From NCBI RefSeq assembly GCF_007830615.1, contig NZ_VLLI01000015.1:1-64000 (forward strand): a DNA stretch of 64,000 nt, in the 5' to 3' direction. Shown here piece after piece: positions 53,407 to 62,488 of the stretch. Each line of letters starts with the position of its first letter. The first letter of the stretch is position 1. A program made the position numbers and the translations under genes. The DNA is from Mucilaginibacter frigoritolerans (GTDB taxonomy: Bacteria; Bacteroidota; Bacteroidia; Sphingobacteriales; Sphingobacteriaceae). The notes under the pieces are model-generated. The model had not been told where the DNA came from, searched no databases, and worked only from the letters and a program-made list of their open reading frames with translations.

Positions 53407-54768
53407 ATGCAGGGTCCATCCAAAAATACAATAGGTAAATACCGCTGGGTAATTACCGTGTTATTACTTTTCTCAACCACCATTAATTATATGGACAGGC
53501 AGGTAATCAGTTACCTAAAAGAGTTTTTCTCAACCCCTGTATCAAAAGGTGGCTTTGGGTGGACAAACACCGATTTTTCAATCGTAACTTCATGTTTTAC
53601 CGGATTTTACGCCACAGTTACCGTATTTGCTGGCTGGATAATTGACAAAATAGGTACCAAATTAGGCCTGGCTTTATCACTCATTATATGGTCTTTTTTT
53701 GGGATGCTTAATGCACTTGCAGGCAGTACAGTCGCCTTGCATGTTATTATACGCAGCTTGTTTGGCATTGGAGAAGCAGGCAACTTTCCGGCATCTATCA
53801 AAACCGTCGCAGAATGGTTTCCTAAAAAAGAACGGGCACTGGCTACCGGAATTTTTAACAGTGGAGCCAATATTGGTGCAATGATAGCCTCATTGTTTGT
53901 ACCCTGGTGTATGGCTTACTGGGGCAATAGCATGGGTTATAAAATGGCCTACCTATTAACGGGAGCTTCGGGGCTTTTATGGCTGATTTTCTGGTTTGCT
54001 TTTTATACAACCCCATCTGAATCAAAAAAACTATCGGTAGAGGAATACAATCATATCCATAGCGATGATGCCGTAATTCCAACTGAATCTGTTGAAATTG
54101 TAGCCGCGGCTCCAAAAACATCCTGGTTTAAACTTTTACAGTACCCGCAAACCTGGGCATTTTTTACCGGTAAGTTTCTTACAGATGGAATCTGGTGGTT
54201 CCTGCTATTCTGGCTCCCCGATTACCTGAAAAAGCAATTCGGCTTAACCGGCGAAGAAGTGATGCTGCCAACCTTTATTGTTTACGGCGTAGCCATATTG
54301 GGCAGTACATTTGGCGGCAGTTTACCGCTATTCCTTATTAATAAAGGCATGCCGGTTTATAAAGCCAGGATGACAGCCATGTTTATTATAGCTCTATTTC
54401 CATTGGTGCTGTTATTCACACAATACTTTGGCAACAAGGCTCACTTTGGTGACCATGCAATTATACTGGCGGTAGCATTGATTTGCATTGGCGCAGCGGC
54501 TCATCAGGCATGGTCATGCAATATATTTACAACCGTATCTGATATGTTCCCCAAAAAGGCTGTAGGCTCTGTTACCGGTATAGGCGGCATGGCAGGCGGC
54601 TTAGGTGGAGTGTTGGTTCAACTGCTGGCTGGCAGGTTAACAGATCATTATAAAGACACTCCTCAAATAGCATACGGCATTATGTTTACCATTTGTGCGC
54701 TTGCTTATATAATTGCATGGGCAGTTATCCGCATCTTAACCGCACGATCAAAACAAATTGTATTGTAA
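53407..54768 (+). CDS. MFS hexuronate transporter (ExuT-like)
   Basis: A 453-residue inner-membrane carrier with 12 predicted helices. TTINYMDRQVISYL in TM1, the AGWIIDKIGTKLG loop, RSLFGIGEAGNFPASIKTVA and EWFPKKERALATGIFNSGA are the marks of the anion:cation symporter family that includes ExuT and related galacturonate/glucuronate carriers. It would take monomeric hexuronates or unsaturated products from the periplasm into the cytoplasm by proton symport. It follows the SDR gene closely and ends about 100 bases before the LacI regulator gene. Confidence 0.88.
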   Translation: MQGPSKNTIGKYRWVITVLLLFSTTINYMDRQVISYLKEFFSTPVSKGGFGWTNTDFSIVTSCFTGFYATVTVFAGWIIDKIGTKLGLALSLIIWSFFGMLNALAGSTVALHVIIRSLFGIGEAGNFPASIKTVAEWFPKKERALATGIFNSGANIGAMIASLFVPWCMAYWGNSMGYKMAYLLTGASGLLWLIFWFAFYTTPSESKKLSVEEYNHIHSDDAVIPTESVEIVAAAPKTSWFKLLQYPQTWAFFTGKFLTDGIWWFLLFWLPDYLKKQFGLTGEEVMLPTFIVYGVAILGSTFGGSLPLFLINKGMPVYKARMTAMFIIALFPLVLLFTQYFGNKAHFGDHAIILAVALICIGAAAHQAWSCNIFTTVSDMFPKKAVGSVTGIGGMAGGLGGVLVQLLAGRLTDHYKDTPQIAYGIMFTICALAYIIAWAVIRILTARSKQIVL

Positions 54769-54869
54769 TCAACTTTAGTTTTTGGATAATGTGATCATTT
54801 TGCATCCTGTTTATTTTTTTATAATTTTCACAAATTCATTGTTGTCATCATATTCCATTAACTTGCCAA

Positions 54870-55910
54870 ATGAATTTCGAAGCCATAACTATAAAAGATA
54901 TTGCAACCGCATTGGGACTTTCGGTTTCAACCGTTTCCAAAGCGCTGAGTGATAGTTATGAAATCAGCGAAAAAACAAAAAAGATAGTTATTGAATATGC
55001 CGAAGAACATAACTATCGCCCAAACCCTATCGCAAAAAGCCTTAAACAAGGCAACAGCAAATCCATAGGCATTGTTGTTTCTACTATTGATAACCAGTTT
55101 TTTTCGCAGGTTATCAACGGCATCGAATCCATTGCTTACAGTAAAGGGTATAATGTGATCATCACCCAAACACATGAATCTTTCGAACTGGAGGCACTCA
55201 ACGTAAAACACCTTACCTACCGTTCTGTTGATGGCATATTGATTTCACTTTCAACAGAAACAAGCGACGTTGAACATTTAAAATCATTACACAAAAAAGG
55301 ACTGCCGATTGTGTTTTTTGACCGCATAAGCGAAGAAATTAATACCCATAAAGTTATTGCCGACAACTTTAACGGCGCTTTTGAAGGCACCCAGCATTTG
55401 CTGGATTCTGGTTATAAAAGGATAGCCCATATTACCAGCTCGCCTGATATTTCCATTACCCGCGAACGCTTAAAGGGATACACTAAAGCACTTGAAGACC
55501 GCGGCATTGCATTTAATGAAGACTACGTTAAATATTGCATGCACGGCGGCAGGGATCTGGACGAAATAAAGAGCGCTTTAAACGATCTGCTCACCATTGA
55601 AAACCGCCCCGATGCCATATTCACCGCATCAGACAGAATCACTACCACTACCCTTCTGCTGCTGCAGCAAATGAAAGTGAAAATCCCCGATGAAATTGCA
55701 TTACTTGGTTTTACCAATACACAACTTGCTGATGCACTCAATCCATCACTCAGCACCATTTATCAGCCGGGATTTGAGATAGGCAAAAATGCAATTGAGA
55801 TGCTGATCAGCATTATTGAAAGCAAAAGACCGGTTACAGAATTCGAAACCAGGGTTTTGCCTACTCAATTATATATCAGAAACTCCTCTTCCCCTGCTAA
55901 ACGGGATTAA
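54870..55910 (+). CDS. LacI-family transcriptional regulator
   Basis: A 346-residue regulator. The N-terminal HTH (about 5-55; ITIKDIATALGLSVSTVSKA) and hinge helix (NPIAKSLKQGNSKSIGIVV) are typical. The periplasmic-binding-protein-like effector domain (about 60-335) includes VDGILISLSTET, GLPIVFFDRIS, RIAHITSSPDISITRERLKG and PDAIFTASDRIT. In this setting the effector is probably a uronate pathway intermediate such as KDG or an unsaturated product. Three near-palindromic 14-mers with a central CG lie upstream of the SusC, kduI and DUF4350 units and are its likely operators; none is directly at its own start. Confidence 0.92.
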   Translation: MNFEAITIKDIATALGLSVSTVSKALSDSYEISEKTKKIVIEYAEEHNYRPNPIAKSLKQGNSKSIGIVVSTIDNQFFSQVINGIESIAYSKGYNVIITQTHESFELEALNVKHLTYRSVDGILISLSTETSDVEHLKSLHKKGLPIVFFDRISEEINTHKVIADNFNGAFEGTQHLLDSGYKRIAHITSSPDISITRERLKGYTKALEDRGIAFNEDYVKYCMHGGRDLDEIKSALNDLLTIENRPDAIFTASDRITTTTLLLLQQMKVKIPDEIALLGFTNTQLADALNPSLSTIYQPGFEIGKNAIEMLISIIESKRPVTEFETRVLPTQLYIRNSSSPAKRD

Positions 55911-55913
55911 TCC

Positions 55914-55927
55914 TGAAAACGATTTCG
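55914..55927. promoter_or_regulatory. LacI-type operator candidate 3 (DUF4350 operon)
   Basis: TGAAAACGATTTCG differs from CGAAAACGTTTTCG at two positions. It lies just after the LacI gene stop and 21 bases upstream of the -33 box of the promoter at 55948-55979. Confidence 0.45.
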
Positions 55928-55947
55928 TGAATAATTAATGCACTAAG

Positions 55948-55979
55948 CTTGTTGAAACAGTTCAGGTATGATACTTTTG
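55948..55979 (+). promoter_or_regulatory. Bacteroidetes-type promoter of the DUF4350-to-lyase operon
   Basis: A -33-like CTTG (55948-55951) and an exact -7 box TACTTTTG (55972-55979) are spaced by 20 bases, as expected for the primary sigma factor of Bacteroidota. The start would be near 55986, about 30 bases before the ATG at 56017. Confidence 0.6.
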
Positions 55980-56016
55980 AAATCAGACCAATTATTTCAT
56001 CCATAGTACAAGAATT

Positions 56017-56811
56017 ATGAAAGCTTTATCATTGATAGGCCTTATCATTATAACCTATTTTAACACTGCACATGCCCAGGTAGTAACTTTAGATTACTAT
56101 TTTAATCACGAAGTGCATAAAACCTCCTCCGGTAAAATTGAACGTTACCATTATATGTGGAATGATTCTGCCAATACTGGTTTCTCCAAACTGGGTAAGA
56201 TCTTCAGGAAAAACGGGGCTCAACTAGATACATTGGCAACAGCACCTACAGTCAATAAGTTAAAAAAATCAGACATCTATATTATTGTTGATCCTGATAC
56301 CAAAAAAGAAAGTCCCAATCCAAATTATATCGAACAAAAAGACATTACTGAAATTGCCAAATGGGTGCACTCAGGCGGTGTATTGTTAATGCTGGCAAAT
56401 GATAGCGCCAATGTTGAATTGCCTCATTTTAATAACCTCGCTGCGGTATTCGGTATGCATTTTAATGATGATCTGCAAAATCATGTAATTGATGATAAGC
56501 ATTTTGAAGATGGCGCGGTTTATCCGGTAAATAATCCGATCCTGAAAACGGCTCATAAAATTTTCCTGAAGGACGTTTGTTCTATAAGCACCCTAAACAA
56601 TGCAATGCCTGCATTAAAAAATAAAAACGGCGCAACTATTATTGCTATTGCTAAATACGGCAAAGGCATGGTAATGGCCGTTGGCGATCCATGGGTGTAT
56701 AACGAATATGTGAACGGACGCTTACCGGCCGATTATGAAAATGACAAAGCTGCTGATGATGTTGTTAAATGGCTGATTAGTAATACCCAGCTAAAACATA
56801 AATACAATTAG
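56017..56811 (+). CDS. Exported DUF4350-domain protein
   Basis: A 264-residue protein with a signal peptide ending near AHAQV. The body is a DUF4350/glutamine-amidotransferase-like alpha/beta domain: VVTLDYYFNHEVHK at the start, SDIYIIVDPDTKKESPNPNY, IAKWVHSGGVLLMLANDS, YGKGMVMAVGDPWVYNEY. In many Bacteroidota this domain is fused to GH105/GH88 unsaturated uronyl hydrolases; here it stands alone as the first gene of the operon that carries GH88. It may help the hydrolase fold or bind the sugar; its exact role is unknown. A Bacteroidetes promoter and an operator candidate precede it. Confidence 0.78.
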   Translation: MKALSLIGLIIITYFNTAHAQVVTLDYYFNHEVHKTSSGKIERYHYMWNDSANTGFSKLGKIFRKNGAQLDTLATAPTVNKLKKSDIYIIVDPDTKKESPNPNYIEQKDITEIAKWVHSGGVLLMLANDSANVELPHFNNLAAVFGMHFNDDLQNHVIDDKHFEDGAVYPVNNPILKTAHKIFLKDVCSISTLNNAMPALKNKNGATIIAIAKYGKGMVMAVGDPWVYNEYVNGRLPADYENDKAADDVVKWLISNTQLKHKYN

Positions 56812-56822
56812 CAAGTAGCCTC

Positions 56823-57866
56823 ATGTCATCATCATCCAACCAGCTATTTAGCCTACAAACCGGAACCGTGCTTTCCTTCGGCGAGCTGTTGCTCCGTATT
56901 AGTTTGGATAATGAGGCAAAATGGCTAAAAACTAATCAACTGCCTTTTTACGTTGGCGGTGCTGAGTTAAATGTAGCAACAGCGCTGGCCATGTGGGATA
57001 TTCCATCCAAATATTTAACGGCAATGCCCGATAATGAGCTTTCACACCATATTGCTGCTGATCTCACACAAAAGCACATCAATGTTGCCGATACTATTTA
57101 TTGGGGAGAAAGGCTTGGCCTGTACTTTTTAACCCAGGGAACAGATTTAAAGAGCAACGGGGTAATTTATGACAGGGCACACTCCTCTTTTGCCGCCCTC
57201 AAACCCGGCATGATCAATTGGGATAAACAATTTGATGATGTAAGCTGGTTCCATTTTAGCGCAATATGCCCGGCAATAAATGAAAATGTAGCAGCGGTTT
57301 GCCAGGAAGCACTGATAGCTGCCAAAAAGAAAGGCATCAGGGTTTCTATTGATCTGAATTATCGCTCCAAACTCTGGAAATATGGCAGACTACCCAATGA
57401 AGTAGTACCCCAACTGGCTGATTATTGCGATTTAATAATGGGCAACATTTGGGCCGCAGAAACTATGCTGAATGTACCTATTACACCTGGCTTTAACGGA
57501 ATAACTGATAAAGATGTATACATCAACCAGGCCTTAAAAACATCACAATTTATTTTGCGGGATTTTCCAAATTGCAGCGCCGTAGCCAATACCTTTCGCT
57601 TTACCGGGCAAAACAAGCTAACTTATTATACAACGCTATATGCAGCTAATCAATTCTATCTCTCTACAGAACATGAGGCTGATGAGATAGTTGACCCGAT
57701 AGGCAGTGGCGATTGTTTTATGGCAGGATTGATATACGGATTTTATAGAGGCTTACCACCAGCTGAATTGCTTGCATTTGCTACTACGGCCGCCTTTAGT
57801 CATTTGTTTACACAGGGCGATGCCAACGGCAAAACAGTGGAGCAGATTATTGGAATAATGGTTTAA
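56823..57866 (+). CDS. kdgK: 2-dehydro-3-deoxygluconokinase (PfkB family)
   Basis: A 347-residue ribokinase-fold enzyme. GELLLRISLD opens it, FYVGGAELNVATALA is the substrate-binding GG-N motif, and DPIGSGDCFMAGLIYGFYRG is the anion hole/catalytic Asp motif (usually DTxGAGD; here PIGSGD with the Asp kept). It phosphorylates KDG at O6 to KDPG. It sits 12 bases after the DUF4350 gene and 18 bases before the aldolase gene, so kinase and aldolase are made together. Confidence 0.9.
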   Translation: MSSSSNQLFSLQTGTVLSFGELLLRISLDNEAKWLKTNQLPFYVGGAELNVATALAMWDIPSKYLTAMPDNELSHHIAADLTQKHINVADTIYWGERLGLYFLTQGTDLKSNGVIYDRAHSSFAALKPGMINWDKQFDDVSWFHFSAICPAINENVAAVCQEALIAAKKKGIRVSIDLNYRSKLWKYGRLPNEVVPQLADYCDLIMGNIWAAETMLNVPITPGFNGITDKDVYINQALKTSQFILRDFPNCSAVANTFRFTGQNKLTYYTTLYAANQFYLSTEHEADEIVDPIGSGDCFMAGLIYGFYRGLPPAELLAFATTAAFSHLFTQGDANGKTVEQIIGIMV

Positions 57867-57883
57867 GCTATAAGAATAAATTA

Positions 57884-58543
57884 ATGAAGAAAAAGAAAAT
57901 TATATTAAACGCTATTATTGACCAGGGTACGCTGCCGCTTTTTTTCCATAGCGATGCAGAAGTAACTTTAGAAACTACCCGCGCCTTATATAAAGGGGGT
58001 GTACGGGTTTTGGAATACACCAACCGCGGCCCGGAAGCTTTGGAAAATTTCAAACTTTTAAACCAGGTGCGGTTGCGGGAAATGCCCGATCTTTATTTAG
58101 GCATTGGCACTATTAAAACCGAAGAAGAAGCCATAGCTTTTATTGAAGCCGGAACGGACTTTATTGTTGCCCCTATTATTAACCCAGAAGTTTCAAAACT
58201 GGCCCGCGAGCATCACCTGCTCTGGATACCGGGCTGCATGACGCCCACAGAAATATTTATGGCTCAAAAACATAAAGCCGCATTGATTAAAATTTTCCCG
58301 GCAAATATTTTAGGTCATGAATTTATTTCGTCAATTTCATCCTTATTTCCCGGTCAGCTTTTTATGCCGACAGGTGGGGTTGAGATAAATGAACATAATT
58401 TAAGATCATGGTTTAAAGCAGGGGTTTGTGCGGTGGGCATGGGCAGTAAACTCATCGGCCAAAAAATAATGGACGAAAAATCATACGGTCAACTGACCGA
58501 TGACACCGTTAAAGCATTACAATTAATTAAAGTTTCAAGATAA
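57884..58543 (+). CDS. kdgA: KDPG/KHG aldolase (2-dehydro-3-deoxy-phosphogluconate aldolase)
   Basis: A 219-residue TIM-barrel class I aldolase. The Glu in VRVLEYTNRG, the Schiff-base Lys in LIKIFPANILG and the phosphate-binding PTGGVEINEHN are all present, as is VPAxxxP-like WIPGCMTPTEI. It splits KDPG to pyruvate and glyceraldehyde-3-phosphate, the last step of the uronate pathway. The sequence is somewhat longer at the N-terminus than the E. coli enzyme (213). It lies 18 bases after kdgK and 8 bases before the GH88 gene. Confidence 0.92.
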   Translation: MKKKKIILNAIIDQGTLPLFFHSDAEVTLETTRALYKGGVRVLEYTNRGPEALENFKLLNQVRLREMPDLYLGIGTIKTEEEAIAFIEAGTDFIVAPIINPEVSKLAREHHLLWIPGCMTPTEIFMAQKHKAALIKIFPANILGHEFISSISSLFPGQLFMPTGGVEINEHNLRSWFKAGVCAVGMGSKLIGQKIMDEKSYGQLTDDTVKALQLIKVSR

Positions 58544-58551
58544 GCCTGTTT

Positions 58552-59754
58552 ATGAAAAATATTAAAATACAAGCTATAGCACTTACCCTGATGCTATATG
58601 GTGTTACCACAACAGCATTCGCCCAAAAAATAAATGTGGCGCAGCAATTTAATTATGCTGCGCAGCAAACCAATTACATGCTGGATGAGCTTAAAACCAC
58701 AGACACCACCGGCGGCCTGGTTTCTCCACGAACCTTCGAGAACGGAAAGTTTAAACTGGTAAATGGTAATGACTGGACAAGCGGTTTCTTTTCCGGCATC
58801 TTATGGTTTTTATATGATTACACAAAGGATGATAAATGGTTAAAGCAGGCTCAAATTTATACCGCCAGGCTTACCAAACAACAATATAACAAGGGCACCC
58901 ACGACCTCGGTTTTATGATTTATTGCAGCTTTGGCAATGGCTATCGTATAACCGGCGATACCGGCTACAGAAAGGTAATTATCCAGGCGGCAAAATCATT
59001 AAGTACCCGTTTTAATGTCAAAGCCGGTGTAATACGCTCATGGGATCATAACAAAGATAAATGGACCTACCCAGTTATTATTGATAATATGATGAACCTG
59101 GAGTTGCTTTTTGAAGCTACCAGGCTTACCGGCGATTCATCGTTCTATAAAATTGCGGTATCACATGCCAATCATACCATGATTAACCATTATCATCCTG
59201 ACTTTAGTTCCTATCATGTGGTTGATTATGATCCGGTAACTGGCAATGTCATCCAAAAAAATACTGCACAAGGATACAGCGATGAATCGGCCTGGGCCCG
59301 CGGACAGGCATGGGGATTGTATGGCTATACCATGTGCTATAGAGAAACACATGATAAAAGGTATTTAATTTTAGCTCAAAATATAGCCAAATTCATTTTC
59401 AATAATCCTACATTACCAAAAGACCTGATACCTTACTGGGATTATGACGATCCGGCTATACCAAATGCGCCGCGCGATGCGTCAGCTGCATCCATTACAG
59501 CTTCTGCTCTTTATGAGCTTTCTATTTATAGTAACAATAAAGATTACAGGGAGAAAGCAAATACCATATTAGCTAATCTGGATAAATCATACAAAGCGCC
59601 GTTAAACAGCAATGGCAATTTCATATTATTGCACAGCACAGGCCACAAGCCCGCTAAAAGTGAAATAGATGTTCCGATTATTTATGCCGATTATTATTAC
59701 ATTGAAGCCTTATTAAGAAGTAAAATGACTGCTAAAGATTACGCAGGCAGATAA
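58552..59754 (+). CDS. GH88 unsaturated glucuronyl hydrolase
   Basis: A 400-residue exported (alpha/alpha)6-barrel enzyme with a signal peptide ending in AFAQK. NDWTSGFFSGILWFLYDY, HDLGFMIYCSFGNGYR (with the first essential Asp), TYPVIIDNMMNLELLF (with the proton-donor Asp), SAWARGQAWGLYGYTMCYRE and IPYWDYDDPAIPNAPRDASA are the family's conserved blocks. It hydrates the 4,5 double bond at the non-reducing end left by polysaccharide lyases and so releases the deoxy-ketouronate that KduI uses. This is the link between the lyases and the cytoplasmic enzymes. The release probably occurs in the periplasm. Confidence 0.92.
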   Translation: MKNIKIQAIALTLMLYGVTTTAFAQKINVAQQFNYAAQQTNYMLDELKTTDTTGGLVSPRTFENGKFKLVNGNDWTSGFFSGILWFLYDYTKDDKWLKQAQIYTARLTKQQYNKGTHDLGFMIYCSFGNGYRITGDTGYRKVIIQAAKSLSTRFNVKAGVIRSWDHNKDKWTYPVIIDNMMNLELLFEATRLTGDSSFYKIAVSHANHTMINHYHPDFSSYHVVDYDPVTGNVIQKNTAQGYSDESAWARGQAWGLYGYTMCYRETHDKRYLILAQNIAKFIFNNPTLPKDLIPYWDYDDPAIPNAPRDASAASITASALYELSIYSNNKDYREKANTILANLDKSYKAPLNSNGNFILLHSTGHKPAKSEIDVPIIYADYYYIEALLRSKMTAKDYAGR

Positions 59755-59777
59755 TATTAAAATATAAACTAAACAAT

Positions 59778-60134
59778 ATGATACAAAGCAATCTGTTTCA
59801 GGCTGAAGCAACAACCGAATGGGAATCAGTTGGAAAGGGTGTTCAGCGGCAGGTGTTTGGTTATGATGATACCCTGATGTTGGTAAAGGTAAAGTTTGAA
59901 AAAGGCGGATGCGGGGAGTTACATAGCCATACCCACTCGCAGGTGAGTTATGTAGAAAGCGGCGTATTCGAGATGACCATAGGCGAAACAAAAAAGATAA
60001 TCAGCAAGGGCGATGGTTATTACGCTCCGCCATCTACCATTCACGGCTGTGTATGCCTGGAAGCAGGGATGTTGGTTGATGCCTTTAGTCCGGCAAGGTG
60101 GGAGTTTATCAAACATGAGCCCGATACTTTATAG
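59778..60134 (+). CDS. Cupin-domain protein (uronate locus accessory)
   Basis: A 118-residue single-domain cupin. Metal-binding motif 1 is CGELHSHTHSQVSYVESG (His pairs plus Glu) and motif 2 is PSTIHGCVCLEAG with the last His. This pattern resembles the small KdgF-like cupins that open the unsaturated uronate ring; that assignment fits the locus but rests on context. It has no signal peptide, so it is cytoplasmic. It lies between the GH88 gene (23 bases) and uxuA (29 bases). Confidence 0.82.
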   Translation: MIQSNLFQAEATTEWESVGKGVQRQVFGYDDTLMLVKVKFEKGGCGELHSHTHSQVSYVESGVFEMTIGETKKIISKGDGYYAPPSTIHGCVCLEAGMLVDAFSPARWEFIKHEPDTL

Positions 60135-60163
60135 ATTTGTGATTAATAATATTGATACTAAAA

Positions 60164-61351
60164 ATGAGTTTACAACAAACATGGAGATGGTACGGCCCTA
60201 ACGACCCGGTTTCGTTAGCAGATGCCAGGCAAGCCGGGGCAACGGGTATAGTAACGGCTTTGCATCATATCCCAAATGGAGAAGTCTGGACTGTAGCTGA
60301 AATTAATAAAAGGAAAGCCATTGTGGAGGCTGCCGGTTTGGAATGGGCGGTTGTGGAAAGCGTACCCGTACATGAAGATATTAAACGGCAAACAGGCAAT
60401 TACAAACAATACATAGCCAATTACAGGCAATCGCTACTCAATTTAGGTAGCTGCGGAATCCGTATTGTTTGCTACAACTTTATGCCAGTACTGGATTGGA
60501 CCCGTACCGATCTGGATTACCGTATGCCCGACGGATCAACCGCGTTAAGGTTTGATTTAACGGCTTTTGCCGCATTTGATATTTTTGTTTTGAAAAGACC
60601 TGATGCTGAAAAAAGCTATACCGATACCATTATTCAAAAAGCAAAAATATATCATGAGCAGTTAACACCGGATGCCGAACGGCTCCTTGTTAAAAATATC
60701 ATTGCCGGTTTACCTGGATCGGAAGAGGGTTATACGCTGGAGCAATTTGCCGCTATACTCAACTCCTATAAAAACATTGGCCCACAGGAGTTAAAGGCTA
60801 ACCTGAATTGGTTTTTGCAACAGGTAATTCCTGCTGCGGAAGAGGCAGGCGTACTGATGTGTATCCACCCAGACGATCCTCCCAATCCTATTCTAGGATT
60901 GCCAAGGGTAGTGAGCAACGAAAAGGATATTGAAGATATTTACAAGGCTGTGGACAGCCGTCATAACGGACTTACCTTTTGTACTGGTTCATTCGGTGTA
61001 AATGCTGATAATGATTTGCCGGGTATGATTCAACGCCTGGGTGATCGTATCCACTTTATCCATTTGAGAAGCACCAAACGGGATGTAGACGGTAATTTCC
61101 ATGAAGCTGATCACTTAGATGGCGATGTGGATATGTATGCTGTAATGAAGGCCCTACTTGAAGAACAGCAAAAAAGAATAGCAAGTGGGCAAAAAGACAT
61201 AACCATGCCATTCAGGCCAGATCATGGTCATAAAATGCTGGATGATCTGCATAAAAAAACAAATCCGGGTTACTCAGCCATTGGGCGTTTGCGGGGTTTA
61301 GCCGAATTGAGGGGATTGGAATTAGGAATTAAAAAAGCATTCAATTATTAA
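60164..61351 (+). CDS. uxuA: Mannonate dehydratase
   Basis: A 395-residue TIM-barrel enzyme (E. coli 394). It dehydrates D-mannonate to 2-keto-3-deoxygluconate. The start MSLQQTWRWYGPNDPVSLAD matches E. coli UxuA, so I chose the ATG at 60164 over the upstream TTG at 60152. Metal and catalytic blocks are MCIHPDDPPNPILG, GLTFCTGSFG, HFIHLRS and PFRPDHGHKM. With the SDR reductase it forms the branch from glucuronate via fructuronate. It ends 1 base before the next gene, so they are cotranscribed. Confidence 0.95.
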   Translation: MSLQQTWRWYGPNDPVSLADARQAGATGIVTALHHIPNGEVWTVAEINKRKAIVEAAGLEWAVVESVPVHEDIKRQTGNYKQYIANYRQSLLNLGSCGIRIVCYNFMPVLDWTRTDLDYRMPDGSTALRFDLTAFAAFDIFVLKRPDAEKSYTDTIIQKAKIYHEQLTPDAERLLVKNIIAGLPGSEEGYTLEQFAAILNSYKNIGPQELKANLNWFLQQVIPAAEEAGVLMCIHPDDPPNPILGLPRVVSNEKDIEDIYKAVDSRHNGLTFCTGSFGVNADNDLPGMIQRLGDRIHFIHLRSTKRDVDGNFHEADHLDGDVDMYAVMKALLEEQQKRIASGQKDITMPFRPDHGHKMLDDLHKKTNPGYSAIGRLRGLAELRGLELGIKKAFNY

Positions 61352-61352
61352 A

Positions 61353-62453
61353 ATGAAAAAAATCATTTTACTTGTTTCCCTGGCAGGGTTCTGCCTGCAT
61401 TCTAATGCCCAAATCGTTAGCATGACGAAGAATGAAATTAAGACGCTCCGCAAGGATATCGACACCAATAATACCAGTCCATCAACCTACAAAAGAGTAT
61501 ACCAGCCGTTTTTAAACACTGCACAGAAAGCACTAACCGAAGATCCTAACCCGATAGAAAAAATACAATCGCAAGGGTTATTAGAAGGCAATCCGGCAAA
61601 AACGGCAAGTCTTAAAGCTGTTGAGGATGCCACTAAAGTCTATGCGCTGGCATTGGTTTACCGCTTGTACGGTGATAAAACTTATCTTGATAAAGCCACA
61701 ACCTTCCTTTTAGCCTGGAGCACAACCAACAAGGCAACCGGCGATCCGATAAATGAAACCAAGCTGGAAGACATGATTACCGGGTATGATTTAGTGCGAA
61801 GCGAGCTATCAGCCGAAAATAAAAAAACAATTGATGACTGGATGGGCAGTATTGCCGAAGCTCAGTTAAACAGCGCGTCTGCAAAACCCGGCAAAGGCAC
61901 AGCTATTAACAACTGGAACTCCCACCGTATAAAAATCATCACCTTAATTGCTTTTACATTGCATACCAAAAAGTATGACGATGTTATTAATACTGAGCTG
62001 GAGAAACAATTAGCCATAAATTTAAATGCCGATGGCACCACACACGATTTTGTTGAGCGTGATGCTTTTCATTACCACACCTATGATCTCGAACCACTTT
62101 TAACCGCTTGTATTACTATTTACAGGGCAAACGGCAAAAACTATTTCGACTATGAAACCCCAAAAGGCGCTTCCATTAAAAAATGCGTTGATTTTATGGT
62201 TCCATACATGACCGGAGAAAAAACGCATGGCGAATTTGTGAACAGCACCGTTCCTTTTGATCAGCAGCGCGCCAAGAACCATGAAAAAGGTTATGAAGCA
62301 GGCACATTGTTTAAACCTGAAAGTGGCTTGTATACGTTATCGTTAGCCTTTTATTTCAATCCTTCATACCTGGCTGCAATTAAACAAACTATGAAGAATG
62401 ATCCCTCCTATTTTAACTGGCAGCTGGCGCTGAATAGTGTTAAAAAGAAATAA
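61353..62453 (+). CDS. Alginate_lyase-fold polysaccharide lyase, 2 (PL5-like)
   Basis: A 366-residue exported protein with a signal peptide ending in SNAQI. It is an Alginate_lyase-type (PF05426) toroid: ALALVYRLYGDKTYLDKAT (paired helices), INNWNSHRIKIITL where the active-site Asn/His lie, and VERDAFHYHTYDLEPLLTAC, which recalls the R-x-x-x-YH region of PL5 enzymes. It differs from the two PL38-like enzymes here (NNWNSHR instead of NNHS/NNHG). It probably acts on shorter or differently linked oligouronides. It starts 1 base after uxuA. Confidence 0.72.
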   Translation: MKKIILLVSLAGFCLHSNAQIVSMTKNEIKTLRKDIDTNNTSPSTYKRVYQPFLNTAQKALTEDPNPIEKIQSQGLLEGNPAKTASLKAVEDATKVYALALVYRLYGDKTYLDKATTFLLAWSTTNKATGDPINETKLEDMITGYDLVRSELSAENKKTIDDWMGSIAEAQLNSASAKPGKGTAINNWNSHRIKIITLIAFTLHTKKYDDVINTELEKQLAINLNADGTTHDFVERDAFHYHTYDLEPLLTACITIYRANGKNYFDYETPKGASIKKCVDFMVPYMTGEKTHGEFVNSTVPFDQQRAKNHEKGYEAGTLFKPESGLYTLSLAFYFNPSYLAAIKQTMKNDPSYFNWQLALNSVKKK

Positions 62454-62488
62454 TCGTTGATCAAAAGGCATCAACCAAAACATTGCTT

